A DNA stretch of 64,000 nt from Gemmobacter sp. 24YEA27 (GCF_030052995.1 NZ_JASJPW010000004.1:129734-193733); one strand, 5' to 3'; positions 1 to 7,688 are shown, numbered from the stretch's first letter. Notes: a model not told the origin generated them from the sequence alone. Made by a program: numbers and translations.

Positions 1-457
1 GCACATCATTGCGGACCGGCTGCACCTCTTCCATGAAATAAGCGTATAGCGCGCGAATGTCGCGCTCGGTCAGCAGGCGGTAATTCTCATAAGGCATGGC
101 CGGATAAAGATGGCTGCCATCGGCGCTTAGCCCGTCGACCATGGCTGCGCGAAACTGATCAAGGGTCCAGTCGCCGATGCCGGTTTCCGGGTCCGGGGTG
201 ATATTCGCGGTATAGATCGTGCCGAGCGGGCTGTGGATCGGCCGCCCGCCTGCGAAATCAGCGCCACCCTCGGAGGTATGGCAGGCCATGCAATCGCCCG
301 CCCTCATGGCATATTCGCCAGCGCCGGGTTCAGGGGTCCAGCTGACGGGTAAGACCTCGGAGGCGGGCGTGCGGCTGACCGGGATCCAGATCAGGGCCAC
401 GATGGAAAGAGCTACGACCAATATCAGCGCCGGGAAGAGGCGAAGGACGGTTTTCAT
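1..457 (-). CDS. Cytochrome c subunit of a flavoprotein dehydrogenase, 3' end beyond the window
   Basis: Membrane-anchored c-type cytochrome that should accept electrons from the flavoprotein encoded just upstream and pass them to the respiratory chain. Only the first ~152 codons are in the window. A hydrophobic N-terminus (residues about 5-24) could be a signal or anchor. It is followed by the haem motif CMACH at residues 56-60, then NITPDPETGIGDW, a segment typical of the multi-haem cytochrome subunit of gluconate, 2-ketogluconate and alcohol dehydrogenases. The ATG at 457 follows a GAGGGGGG ribosome site, and the gene starts 11 nt after the stop of the catalytic subunit, so they are one operon. 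The number of haems cannot be judged because the rest is missing. Family assignment is solid; the substrate is not known. Confidence 0.85.
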   Translation of the reverse strand, partial: MKTVLRLFPALILVVALSIVALIWIPVSRTPASEVLPVSWTPEPGAGEYAMRAGDCMACHTSEGGADFAGGRPIHSPLGTIYTANITPDPETGIGDWTLDQFRAAMVDGLSADGSHLYPAMPYENYRLLTERDIRALYAYFMEEVQPVRNDV

Positions 458-468
458 CTCATCCCCCC

Positions 469-2238
469 TCAGATCAGCGGACCGGGATTGCGCAGATACT
501 GGCGCCGGATCGCATCCGCTGCCCAATAGGTCAGTCCGCCGACAAGACCGGTCGGGTTGTATTGAGTGTTCTGAACAAAAGCCCCCGCGCCGGTCACAAA
601 GACATTATGCTTGTCCCAGGCCTGGAGATAGCGGTTCAGCGGGCCGCCCTCGGGCGTCTCTGACAGGATCGCGCCGCCTGTGTTATGGGTGGTCTGATAG
701 GGCCGCACATCATAACGGCTGTCGAAATCCTTGTAGCTGGATTTCATCAGGTCGGGCTGCATTGAGCGCGCCAGATCCTCGATCTTCTGCTGCAAAAAGG
801 CATTCAGCCGCAGCTCATTGGGGTGCCAGTCAAAGGTGATCCGCATAAGCGGGCGGCCGTGGCGATCTTTGTAGGTCGGATCCAGATCGCAGTAATGGCC
901 GCGGTAAGACATGACCGAGCCGTGAAGCGAGATGCTCATCTCATGGCCGTACCATTCGGCAATCGCCGATTTCCAGCCGCCCCCCCATTCGGGCGTATCC
1001 TCGGGCAAAGGCATCGAGCGGATCGGCTGGCCATTGGTCTGGGCGGAAGAGATATAGGCGCCGCCGATGAACCCCTCGGCCCCGAAATCAATCGCATTCA
1101 TGCCGAAATCATCAATGCACATGCCATTGATGCCGGCCCCGACAAAGGGGTTGAAATGCTCGTCTTTGAAGAACATCGAGGTCGAGCCGGTGATCTGATA
1201 GCCGTAATTCCTGCCTGTCACACCTTCGCCCGTGGCCGGGTCATAGGGCTGGCCGATGCCCGAGATCAGCATCAGCCTGACATTTTCGATCTGATAGGCG
1301 GCGAGGATGACGATATCGGCGGGCTGGAACACCTCTTCGCCGCTGTCCTCGTCAAAATATGTCACGCCGGTAGCGGTCTGGCCGTCAGGAGCCATCTCGA
1401 CCCGCAAGACCTCGGCCCCGGTGCGGTAGCTGAAATTCGGCTTGCGGAAGAGCGCGGCGAGGATCGTCGTCTGAGGTGATGATTTCGAGTATTGGTAACA
1501 GCCGTAGCGCTCACAAAAGCCGCAAAAATTGCAGGCCCCCATCTGCATCCCGTATTCGTTGACATATGAGGTGGAGGCATTGCCGCCGGGGCGCGGAAAC
1601 GGGTGGTAGCCCATGGCACGCGCGGCCTCGGCGAATTTCGCGCCATTATATGTCTCGGGCAAAGCCGGCATCGGATAGTCGCGCGACCGCCAGCCCTCGA
1701 ACGGATTGCCGCCTTCGCGGATCTCGCCATTCACATTGCCGGCGTTCCCGGAAATACCTGCCACATATTCGAAACGATCAAAAAACGGCTCCAGCTCGTC
1801 ATAGGTGACGGGGTAGTCGCCAATGGTCATATCCTCGGGGATGATCCCCTCGCCCCAGCGATCAGCGACATAGCTGCGTAACCCCAACTCGACCGGCTGC
1901 GGCCGCCAGTTCTGACCGTTCCAGTGCACGCCCGCACCGCCGACCCCGTTGCCGAGCAGGAACGACCCCCATTTGCGCATCGGCAGCGCGGTCTCATTCA
2001 GGTCGCGGCGGATGGTGATGGTGGATTGCGAGGGGCGCTGCATCATCTTGTGACGCTCGCCCTGCGCCAGCTCGTCGATCATCCCGGGATATTTCATTTC
2101 CGGCACGGTTCGCCGGTCGGGGCCGCGCTCCAGCGCCACAATCTCCAACCCCTCCTCGGCCAGTTCCATCCCCATGATTGCGCCCGTCCAGCCAAGGCCG
2201 ACAATCACCACATCCTTTTTCGGATTCTGCCTCGCCAT
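469..2238 (-). CDS. GMC-family FAD dehydrogenase catalytic subunit (gluconate/sugar dehydrogenase alpha type)
   Basis: Catalytic flavoprotein of a membrane-bound, cytochrome-coupled sugar or sugar-acid dehydrogenase (589 aa, normal length). Residues 10-40 form the FAD Rossmann fold with GLGWTG. A cysteine cluster CNFCGFCERYGC (Cys236, 239, 242, 247) matches the Fe-S binding region described for FAD-dependent glucose dehydrogenases of this family. The C-terminal part has the HNTGG and QYNPTG segments that carry the catalytic His/Asn of GMC enzymes. There is no export signal of its own; the small subunit next door has a Tat signal and would carry it across, as known for these complexes. It lies between the small subunit (3-nt gap) and the cytochrome. 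The substrate could be gluconate, 2-ketogluconate, glucose or a polyol; sequence alone does not decide. Confidence 0.88.
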   Translation of the reverse strand: MARQNPKKDVVIVGLGWTGAIMGMELAEEGLEIVALERGPDRRTVPEMKYPGMIDELAQGERHKMMQRPSQSTITIRRDLNETALPMRKWGSFLLGNGVGGAGVHWNGQNWRPQPVELGLRSYVADRWGEGIIPEDMTIGDYPVTYDELEPFFDRFEYVAGISGNAGNVNGEIREGGNPFEGWRSRDYPMPALPETYNGAKFAEAARAMGYHPFPRPGGNASTSYVNEYGMQMGACNFCGFCERYGCYQYSKSSPQTTILAALFRKPNFSYRTGAEVLRVEMAPDGQTATGVTYFDEDSGEEVFQPADIVILAAYQIENVRLMLISGIGQPYDPATGEGVTGRNYGYQITGSTSMFFKDEHFNPFVGAGINGMCIDDFGMNAIDFGAEGFIGGAYISSAQTNGQPIRSMPLPEDTPEWGGGWKSAIAEWYGHEMSISLHGSVMSYRGHYCDLDPTYKDRHGRPLMRITFDWHPNELRLNAFLQQKIEDLARSMQPDLMKSSYKDFDSRYDVRPYQTTHNTGGAILSETPEGGPLNRYLQAWDKHNVFVTGAGAFVQNTQYNPTGLVGGLTYWAADAIRRQYLRNPGPLI

Positions 2239-2241
2239 AGC

Positions 2242-2985
2242 TCAGGCCCTCTCGCCCGAGATCGAAACCGGGCCGAGCGGATAGGGGATATTGTGCCGCC
2301 CCACCCATTCCTTGAAATGCGCCCGCGCGCCCGGAAAGCCGATATGGACCCAGGCCGCCATGCCGTGATTGCCGCCATGGATCGGGTCCGCGAAATAGCC
2401 CTCTTTGGTATTGGCCAGCAGGATCTCGAAGAAATCGCGCAGCTCTGGCGGCAGGGAAACCTCACCCTCCTCCAGCGCGGTCAGCGCCGCGTCCTGATCC
2501 TCTGCCGCGAGGGCAGAGAACGCCGCGCCGTGGCGGGCCTCGCACCAGGCATCAAAGAGCGGGATCGCCGCGCGGTAGATTGCAGCCGGGGCGAGAGGCG
2601 ATTGCCAGCCCAGTTCCGGCGGCGCGTCGGGCTGATGCGGCCCGTCCATATACCAGTCGGTCGCCGCGCCAAAATCACCCGCCAGTTCCCGGTCGATAAA
2701 GACCGGCACCCGCGCTTCGATCGCACCCGGACCATCCCCCTCCGACGGAATCAGCCGGGCTACGGCGGCCAGAACGAACACCCATTCGGCCGCATCGAAA
2801 AAGCGGCGCGGATGATCTTCAAGCGGCGGCAGATCCTGCGCCGCGACTGCCCCCGCGGGCCAGAGCCCGGTTGCGGCCAGACTGGCGGCAGAGACCCTGA
2901 GGAACTGGCGCCGGTCTGGATGGTGGTCGGGATGGCTGGGGGTATGTCCGGTGCGGATCAGCGGGCTTTGCGGTGGGGCGGTCAT
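2242..2985 (-). CDS. Tat-exported small (gamma) subunit, gluconate 2-dehydrogenase subunit 3 family
   Basis: Small subunit of the dehydrogenase complex, 247 aa. Residues 25-48 carry a Tat signal with RRQFLRV followed by an alanine-rich hydrophobic stretch, so the folded complex is expected to be exported to the periplasm. The mature part has the gluconate 2-dehydrogenase subunit 3 pattern, ending with the conserved GYFADPIHGGNHGMAAW segment. It is the first gene of the leftward operon small subunit - catalytic subunit - cytochrome c. Divergent from the ExoD-like gene, with about 170 bp between them. A shorter start close to the Tat motif is possible because the first 20 residues are low-complexity and proline-rich. 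Confidence 0.87.
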   Translation of the reverse strand: MTAPPQSPLIRTGHTPSHPDHHPDRRQFLRVSAASLAATGLWPAGAVAAQDLPPLEDHPRRFFDAAEWVFVLAAVARLIPSEGDGPGAIEARVPVFIDRELAGDFGAATDWYMDGPHQPDAPPELGWQSPLAPAAIYRAAIPLFDAWCEARHGAAFSALAAEDQDAALTALEEGEVSLPPELRDFFEILLANTKEGYFADPIHGGNHGMAAWVHIGFPGARAHFKEWVGRHNIPYPLGPVSISGERA

Positions 2986-3095
2986 GTCGTTTCCTCGCTG
3001 GGAACTGGGCCTCGAAGAACAGGGCCGGGAAGCGGCATCCGAGATGCACTTGAAAATCAGAACCGGGCGCGGGGCGGATTGTTCCGAAATAATCC

Positions 3096-3120
3096 GGAAC
3101 AGTGCTGCCGCGAACGCGTT
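3096..3120 (+). promoter_or_regulatory. Candidate EcfG-type (general stress) promoter upstream of the ExoD-like gene
   Basis: GGAAC at 3096-3100 and CGTT at 3117-3120 are separated by exactly 16 bases, the consensus reported for EcfG-type sigma factors of alphaproteobacteria. It would start transcription near 3127, about 30 nt before the ATG at 3157. The -35 element is also the right arm of an inverted repeat, GTTCCG (3081-3086) / CGGAAC (3095-3100), so an operator function is an alternative. Nine fixed bases are expected about 0.5 times by chance on two strands of 64 kb. Confidence 0.5.
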
Positions 3121-3156
3121 TTACGATTCCCGGCATGGCAAAGGACCGGCAAGGAC

Positions 3157-3747
3157 ATGGATGAAAACAAGGATGTTCTGAGCGCAGTGCTCGATCAGCT
3201 GGACGAGATTGGCGCGACCACGACGGTCAGCATCGGCGCGGTGGCCGAGGCGATCGGCACGCGGTCTTTTGCGACACTGATGCTGATCTTTGCGCTGATC
3301 GCGGTGTCTCCGGCCAGTATCGTGCCCGGGGTGACGACGGTGGTCGCGCTGGTCGAGTTCCTGCTTGTGGCGCAGATGATTGCCGGCAGACGTCATATCT
3401 GGTTGCCCGATCTGCTCTCCGACAGGGAAATTCCGGGCGAACGCCTGCGGTCTGCCGTTTCATGGCTGCGCAGGCCGATTGCGGTCGTGGACCAGATCCT
3501 GCAGCCCAGACTGAGCTTTCTGACTGAAAAGCCCTGTCTTTATATCTGGCTCTTCCTGATCCTCGCGCTCACTCTGGTCATGCCCTTCATGGAACTGGTG
3601 CCAGGCACCGGCACCGTTGCCTCTGGTCTGATTGCCCTCGTGGCGGCGGCCGTTCTGACCCGGGACGGCGCCTTGCTGATACTGGCGGGTCTGTGCCTTG
3701 GCGCCCTGGTCTGGATGGTGCGTTTGCTTGGTGAAGCCCTGTTCTGA
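3157..3747 (+). CDS. ExoD-like exopolysaccharide synthesis membrane protein
   Basis: ExoD-family inner-membrane protein, 196 aa. In rhizobia exoD is linked to exopolysaccharide production and alkaline tolerance; the biochemical role is unknown. The protein has a short cytosolic N-terminus (VLSAVLDQLDEIGATTTVS), then hydrophobic segments around residues 35-75 and 125-195, with the PFMELVPGTGTVASG loop common in the family. The reading frame is open far upstream, but the ATG at 3157 is chosen because it has an AAGGAC site 6 nt before it and because homologues begin with this acidic stretch. Monocistronic; preceded by a candidate general-stress promoter. Confidence 0.8.
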   Translation: MDENKDVLSAVLDQLDEIGATTTVSIGAVAEAIGTRSFATLMLIFALIAVSPASIVPGVTTVVALVEFLLVAQMIAGRRHIWLPDLLSDREIPGERLRSAVSWLRRPIAVVDQILQPRLSFLTEKPCLYIWLFLILALTLVMPFMELVPGTGTVASGLIALVAAAVLTRDGALLILAGLCLGALVWMVRLLGEALF

Positions 3748-3782
3748 GCGCGCAGTTTCTCTGTCTGATCCACCATCTGCGG

Positions 3783-3807
3783 GGAACAATTCCCGCGTCC
3801 AGGCGTT
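3783..3807 (+). promoter_or_regulatory. Second GGAAC-N16-CGTT promoter candidate
   Basis: GGAAC at 3783-3787 and CGTT at 3804-3807, spacer 16. It points rightward into a stretch without a reading frame that ends about 60-80 bases later in a strong intrinsic terminator, so the likely product is a short RNA. It could otherwise be a chance match. Confidence 0.45.
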
Positions 3808-3813
3808 AACCCG

Positions 3814-3897
3814 CGCGGGATCATAGCTGAAGCAAGACTCCATTCAGATATGTACCTCGAAAACGTTAAGGCGCCTGCCCATGCAGGCGCCTTTTCT
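3814..3897 (+). ncRNA. Candidate stress-induced small RNA
   Basis: Stretch of about 80 nt between the promoter candidate at 3783-3807 and the terminator hairpin at 3868-3893, with no plausible protein. Promoter plus terminator at this distance is the usual layout of a trans-acting small RNA. No known family is recognised. The 5' end is inferred from the promoter position only. The alternative is that the hairpin only terminates the convergent PRC-barrel remnant and the promoter match is accidental. Confidence 0.35.
3868..3893 (+). terminator. Bidirectional intrinsic terminator
   Basis: Perfect 11-bp stem, AAGGCGCCTGC (3868-3878) and its complement (3883-3893), with a CCAT loop and flanked by A-rich and T-rich ends. 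It can end the rightward candidate small RNA and the leftward PRC-barrel remnant. Confidence 0.85.
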
Positions 3898-3919
3898 CTC
3901 GCCGCTTTCTTTGGCGGCG

Positions 3920-4243
3920 TCAGGTCTCGAAAACTGTTCCGTGCAGATGCTCTGGCAGTTCCTGCAGCTTCTCTTTCGTCCGGACGGCTTTGCCATTCGC
4001 ATCCCGCATCAGGGTCAGCTGATCGGGACTGATCCGCACGGGCCCCGATCCGGTTGCAACAAAGCCGCCGATATCAACCCCGGCATCGACCACGACCACG
4101 ACCACGACCTGGGTCAGAGGGCCAGCGAACAGACCGCTGCCATGAATGGTCGCCGGCACATCGCGATCGCATCGGCTGCCTGCTGAAGCACGGCGCGGCA
4201 TGAAGCGGGGATTTCCGCCGCAGCGGAGGGCGTTCGGGAACAA
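3920..4243 (-). pseudogene. PRC-barrel domain remnant with an expanded valine repeat
   Basis: The last ~60 residues read as the end of a PRC-barrel protein (VDIGGF, then PVRISPDQLTLMRDANG, then ELPEHL), close in style to stress-induced PRC-barrel proteins. The upstream half of the frame looks shifted and gives no family match. The core beta-strand that is normally a few valines is stretched by a GACCAC hexamer repeat into seven valines. Base composition is normal for the neighbourhood. Either a frameshifted gene or a truncated copy; a second, intact PRC-barrel gene lies at 4808-5092. The terminator at 3868-3893 fits its 3' end. Confidence 0.5.
4088..4109. repeat. GACCAC hexanucleotide tandem repeat (3 units plus 4 bases)
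   Basis: Three perfect GACCAC units plus GACC inside the PRC-barrel remnant. On the minus strand it encodes alternating GTG/GTC valine codons, so unit changes keep the frame. Confidence 0.8.
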
Positions 4244-4324
4244 ATGCGCGGGGCTCAGGGTTGGATGTCGTTGCGTAGCGGCGCCCGATTTCGCCTTGCG
4301 GCATCCGCGAGTATTTCGCCTTGA

Positions 4325-4603
4325 ATGAGGCGGTCACCGCCGGGCTGGCATTTCTCGCTGCAGGGGCGATCTTTACGGCGGGCGGCCTTTACGTCGGGCG
4401 GTAAGGTCACCGGGCTGACGACCGGCGCAGGTATGTGGATGGCCGGAGCCATCGGCTTGGCCTGTGGCAGCGGCTTCCTGCCGCTTGCCATCATGGCGAC
4501 AGTGCTTGCGATCCTGGTGCTGTGGGTGCTGTGGGTGCTCGGGCGCGTGTCGCGCCGCATTGCGCGGATCTGCGATCGCGGCACCTCAGACGAAAATCAC
4601 TGA
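4325..4603 (+). pseudogene. MgtC/SapB-family fragment
   Basis: C-terminal half of an MgtC/SapB-type membrane protein. The frame contains VTGLTTGAGMWMAGAIGLA, the conserved GLTTAASIW-like loop and following helix, and then a second hydrophobic helix. The segment just before it, AVTAGLAFLAAGAIFT (from about 4328), is the preceding conserved helix but in another frame, so there is a frameshift near 4370-4400 and no N-terminal half. A WVLWVL duplication at about 4515-4540 comes from a short direct repeat in the DNA. MgtC proteins are linked to Mg2+ limitation and acid or macrophage survival; this copy is unlikely to work as read. Confidence 0.6.
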
Positions 4604-4619
4604 CGGGAAGGAGGCAAAG

Positions 4620-4811
4620 ATGCCCGCAAAATCGAAAGCTCAACAAAAGGCGGCCGGGGCTGCCCTGTCGGCAAAACGGGGAGAAACGGCGCGAAAGGAT
4701 CTGGTTGGCGCGTCAAAGGAAATGTTTGACAGCATGACCGAGGCCGAGCTGGAAGAGCTCGCCTCCACCCCGCATGACGGCTTGCCGGACCGGGTGGAGG
4801 ATGACGCATGA
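4620..4811 (+). CDS. DUF3008 family small stress protein
   Basis: 63-residue basic/acidic protein beginning MPAKSKAQQKAAGAALSAKR and ending in an acidic tail, with the conserved core GASKEMFDSMTEAELEELAST. This is the DUF3008 pattern, found widely as a short, probably cytosolic protein of unknown function that often sits with stress genes. The ATG at 4620 is set by a GGAAGGAGG site 6 nt upstream. The stop overlaps the next start (ATGA at 4808-4811), so it is translationally coupled to the PRC-barrel gene. Confidence 0.85.
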   Translation: MPAKSKAQQKAAGAALSAKRGETARKDLVGASKEMFDSMTEAELEELASTPHDGLPDRVEDDA

Positions 4812-5092
4812 TAACCCCTTTGCAGCCCGCTGAAATCACCCGAGCCCTTCTTATCGGCAAACAGGTTTTCGCATCACGCAACGAAGCCGTCGGTTCAGTC
4901 AGCGATGTTCTCGGCACCGGCAACTCCGCGGTAATATTTGTCGACCTCGGCGGGCTCTTTTGCGCTGGTGGCAAGACCATTGAACTGGCCGCGAATGACA
5001 TGCGGATTGGCCGGGAGGAAAACGGGGCAATCATGCTTGAGACGCGACTGACACTCCACGAGCTGGAGATGTTACCTGAAGTAAAACTCTGA
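4808..5092 (+). CDS. PRC-barrel domain protein
   Basis: Compact PRC-barrel protein of 94 aa, a beta-barrel fold found in RimM, photosynthetic reaction-centre H subunit and many small stress proteins. The order IGKQVFASRNEAVGSVSDVL, then VIFVDLGGLF and DMRIG, ending LTLHELEMLPE, matches the single-domain family. No signal or membrane segment, so cytosolic. Coupled by ATGA overlap to DUF3008; a hairpin at 5102-5126 follows. Function unknown. The neighbours (ExoD-like, DUF3008, MgtC remnant) suggest envelope or general stress. Confidence 0.82.
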   Translation: MITPLQPAEITRALLIGKQVFASRNEAVGSVSDVLGTGNSAVIFVDLGGLFCAGGKTIELAANDMRIGREENGAIMLETRLTLHELEMLPEVKL

Positions 5093-5101
5093 GCCGTGGG
5101 C

Positions 5102-5126
5102 CAGGCCGGTCTGCGCGACCGGCCTG
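5102..5126 (+). terminator. Stem-loop after the DUF3008-PRC pair
   Basis: CAGGCCGGT (5102-5110) pairs with ACCGGCCTG (5118-5126) over a 7-nt loop, 10 nt after the PRC stop codon. No clear T-run follows, so terminator strength is uncertain. Confidence 0.6.
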
Positions 5127-5334
5127 CCGGATCATGCGCAATGTCACCATGCGCGCATCTGGCAAAGAGGCTGAAACCTCTCATCCCCACAATCGCCGTT
5201 AACACTGTGCTGTTTTGGTCGAGTGCCGACGCCGCTTCTGGCACATGGTGCACCTTCCATCTGCCGATGACGGGGGTGGTGATGCGCGGCCCAGAAGAGG
5301 CGAGCGGTTCACTGTTCAGTTGTGATAGTCCGCA
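5127..5334. other. Gene-free stretch before the transposase remnant
   Basis: No convincing reading frame, promoter or structured element was seen. It may be flank of the decayed insertion sequence at 5335-5562. The leftward ORF of about 350 codons across 4597-5643 is antisense to real genes and has no family resemblance. Confidence 0.4.
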
Positions 5335-5562
5335 GGAGCGGATGCAGGATAACCTGCTGTTTCGGTGGTTTGTGGATGGTTGGTTGATGCCCCGGTCTGG
5401 GTGACAACCGGGTCTATGAAGAACCGTGACCGCCTGTTGAACACCGAAATGTCGCGCAAAGTCTGGGCGGCAATACGCGCAGATCGCGCAGTTCAGCCGC
5501 TTCTGTCGGACGACCACATTTCGGTCGAGGGCAAAGGGCTCAAGGCTCGGGCAGCAATTTAG
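5335..5562 (+). mobile_element. IS5/IS1182-type transposase remnant
   Basis: Two frames together give NLLFRWFV, then VDAPVWVTTGSMKNRDRLLN, then LLSDDHISVEG. This order (NLLFRWFV, KNRDRLL, LLSDDHFSVDG) is the N-terminal region of a DDE transposase common in Rhodobacteraceae. A frameshift occurs near 5375, and the DDE catalytic part is absent because the frame stops at 5562. No terminal inverted repeats were recognised. Dead fragment. Confidence 0.6.
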
Positions 5563-5702
5563 GGCTTCCGGCCAAAGCCCGAAGCCATGCGGGGCATAGT
5601 ACGCGCGGGTTCCTGACCGTTCCCGCCGCCTGTGCTGGGGCAAAGCCGTTCCCGCCAGTGCGTCGCCGCTTCATGGCGTCTTCCTGAGGCAGGTCAGGGC
5701 GA

Positions 5703-6383
5703 TCAGTTCAGGCGGTTCAGGTGACGTTCCAGAATGGCTGAGGCAGCTTTGGTGTCATGGCGGCGGATGGCGACCATGATACCATAATGATCATTGTCAA
5801 CGCGCGGCTTCCACCGCTTGCTGTAATGAACAAGGATATAACGCGCCGCCAGGTTTTGCATGCTCTCGACCGCTTCCAGCAGCCGGGGCATCTCGCAGGC
5901 CTCATAGATCTTCATATGAAAGGCACGGTTAAGCTCTTCCCAGTCAAAGATATTCTGCGCCTGGTCACAGGCCTGGCGCAGGGCGTCGGCCTCGCGCACC
6001 TGGCCGGGGGTGAGATTGGGCACGGAATGCAGCAAGGTCAGCGGCTCGAGCGCCAGCCGCATCAGCTTCAGCTCCTTTTGGGCCATCGGGTCAAGCGGTG
6101 CGACCTGCATTCCCCGGTTGTGCTGTGACACGACCAGGCCGCGCGCGACCAGTTTCAGCAGCGCCTCCCGCACAGGTACATGGCTGGCACCAAACTCGGC
6201 GGCGAGATAATCCTGACGAAGCTTTTCACCCGCCATCAGCTCGCCACGGATGATGCGTCTTGCCAGTTCATCCGCGATCAGCTGTGGCGTTGGGACGGCT
6301 GGCATGACGTCGATCAACCTTGGTGGGACGGAGGGAAAGAGCGAGGCGGGCGCCGTAAAGGGCCGTTTATGATCTGCGGGCAA
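5703..6383 (-). CDS. bioR: GntR/FCD-family regulator, likely the biotin repressor BioR
   Basis: Transcription factor of up to 226 aa: GntR winged helix at residues about 30-95 (LIADELARRIIRGELMAGEK, then ASHVPVREAL) followed by an all-helical FCD ligand domain. It lies directly after bioC, overlapping its end by 17 nt if the long start is used. A second start at 6305 (MPAVPTPQ) would avoid the overlap and give 200 aa, closer to the domain start. BioR of alphaproteobacteria is a GntR repressor usually linked to bio genes and binding TTATMKATAA; two near matches lie upstream of bioB. That BioR senses biotin status is family knowledge. Assignment to BioR here rests on context and the ASHVPVREA helix. 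Confidence 0.72.
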   Translation of the reverse strand: MPADHKRPFTAPASLFPSVPPRLIDVMPAVPTPQLIADELARRIIRGELMAGEKLRQDYLAAEFGASHVPVREALLKLVARGLVVSQHNRGMQVAPLDPMAQKELKLMRLALEPLTLLHSVPNLTPGQVREADALRQACDQAQNIFDWEELNRAFHMKIYEACEMPRLLEAVESMQNLAARYILVHYSKRWKPRVDNDHYGIMVAIRRHDTKAASAILERHLNRLN

Positions 6384-7098
6384 TACAATAAGACGGGCGA
6401 TAGGTCAAAGTGGGCGGCCCTGCCGCGTTGATCTCTCGCAGCAGGCCGCGCAGCCGTCCCGGCGAAACCCGCCCTGCGGCAAAGCCGTTCACGCCGCTGG
6501 CGCGCAGATGCGCAAAAAGATCTTGGGCGCTTTCGAACTGCAGGGTGATGGCCTCATCGCGGAAGACAAGACCCTCCATCCCGGCGGGCAGGGCATCATA
6601 TATTCCGGCAGCGTTCAGATAGGAGGGCGCGCCCCGGGGCAGACCCCAGGCGGAAAATTCGGGGAAATTGTCGGGGCCAAAGCCTGACAGCGCCAGCAGG
6701 CCTGCGGGGCGCAGGGCCTGCACCGCTTTGGCCAGCAAGGCCCGCGGATCGGCGATCCATTGCAGCATCGAGGCGCTGGCGAGCAGATCCAGATCTCGCG
6801 GGAAATCACAGGCGGCGGCGTCTCCCGGCAGAGGATATACGCGCCCCTGCCCCGGCCAGGCCAGCTGCGGCAGCGGGGCGACAAGATCATTCAGCCAGAT
6901 GTCCTCGGGGCACAGGCGGGCAAGTTGCCGTGTCAGAAGGCCGGTGCCATGGCCCAGTTCCAGTACCCTGCGGGCGGTGCTGATATGGGAGAAGATGCCT
7001 TCGGCCAGGCTCCCGGCGATCCGGGCCTGCGCCAGGGCCGCACTCTCGTAGCTGTGATGATGGCGGGAAAACCCCGCCGCGATCCGCGCCATCATCAT
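6367..7098 (-). CDS. bioC: Malonyl-ACP O-methyltransferase BioC
   Basis: SAM-dependent methyltransferase that methylates malonyl-ACP to start pimelate synthesis for biotin (243 aa, cytosolic). Motif I is VLELGHGTG at residues about 45-53, followed by the post-I acidic LNDL. The family segments SASMLQWIADP and GFGPDNFPEF are clear. Its start overlaps the bioG stop (ATGA at 7095-7098), so the two are coupled. BioC methylates and BioG removes the methyl group, which makes a complete pimeloyl-ACP route. Confidence 0.9.
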   Translation of the reverse strand: MMMARIAAGFSRHHHSYESAALAQARIAGSLAEGIFSHISTARRVLELGHGTGLLTRQLARLCPEDIWLNDLVAPLPQLAWPGQGRVYPLPGDAAACDFPRDLDLLASASMLQWIADPRALLAKAVQALRPAGLLALSGFGPDNFPEFSAWGLPRGAPSYLNAAGIYDALPAGMEGLVFRDEAITLQFESAQDLFAHLRASGVNGFAAGRVSPGRLRGLLREINAAGPPTLTYRPSYCIARRS

Positions 7099-7688
7099 CT
7101 GATCTCGCTCCAGGCGCGCCAGTGGGGAAAGGGATTATGGCCGCAGTCGAGCCATGTGATCTGCCGCCCCGGCCAGCCCCCGGCCATCCGGCCCTGCGGA
7201 AAGATACGGTCGCGCCGCCCGGCAATGATATGGGTGAATGCGGCGGTGGGAGCGGGCTCGCGCAGGGCAAGATGTTGCAGTTCCAGCGCGAGGGCGTCGG
7301 GTTCGGTCTGTTCCGGCAGGTCGGCCCCGGCGCGGCGGGCGAAGCGCTGCAGGCTCTCTGCGGTGACCGCCCCCGCCGTGGCGTGATAGGTCTCGGGGCC
7401 GATGGCCGCGCACGGATCGGGCGCGCCGCAGATGGCGGTGGCCCGCGCCGGGGCCAGATGATCCAGATGGCGCGCGGCGACAGCCACCCCCATCGACCAG
7501 GCAATCACATGCAGCCGGCGATAGGGGTGCAGCAACGCCACGGGCAAAGTTTCATCGCGGTAATCGTCGAGAGCCAGCACATCATCGCCGCCCTGCAGAT
7601 GGTGAACAGCGCCTGCGCCGACGGCCCAGCCGCCATAAAACAGGATCAGATCTTCGCTGCCGGATCTTTGCAGCCATTGCGCCCGCAT
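7095..7688 (-). CDS. bioG: Pimeloyl-ACP methyl ester esterase BioG
   Basis: DUF452/BioG-type alpha/beta hydrolase of 197 aa that cleaves pimeloyl-ACP methyl ester, ending the BioC-primed elongation. Seen: N-terminal LILFYGGWAVG, the nucleophile elbow AWSMGVAVA (Ser), an acidic segment near IIAGRRDRIFP, and the C-terminal catalytic His in DCGHNPF. The ATG at 7688 overlaps the bioA stop; the frame is open further upstream, but that part lies inside bioA. BioG replaces BioH in a minority of bacteria. A bioBFDAGC order like this one is known from Paracoccus. Confidence 0.88.
   Translation of the reverse strand: MRAQWLQRSGSEDLILFYGGWAVGAGAVHHLQGGDDVLALDDYRDETLPVALLHPYRRLHVIAWSMGVAVAARHLDHLAPARATAICGAPDPCAAIGPETYHATAGAVTAESLQRFARRAGADLPEQTEPDALALELQHLALREPAPTAAFTHIIAGRRDRIFPQGRMAGGWPGRQITWLDCGHNPFPHWRAWSEIR

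Noticed and set aside
1924..3156. N-terminal extension of the ExoD-like frame (over 400 codons)
   Set aside because: Overlaps two dehydrogenase genes on the other strand; ExoD homologues start near the chosen ATG at 3157.
4227..4252. GGAAC followed by GGTT upstream of the MgtC fragment
   Set aside because: The -10 element lacks the C of CGTT; too weak to call.
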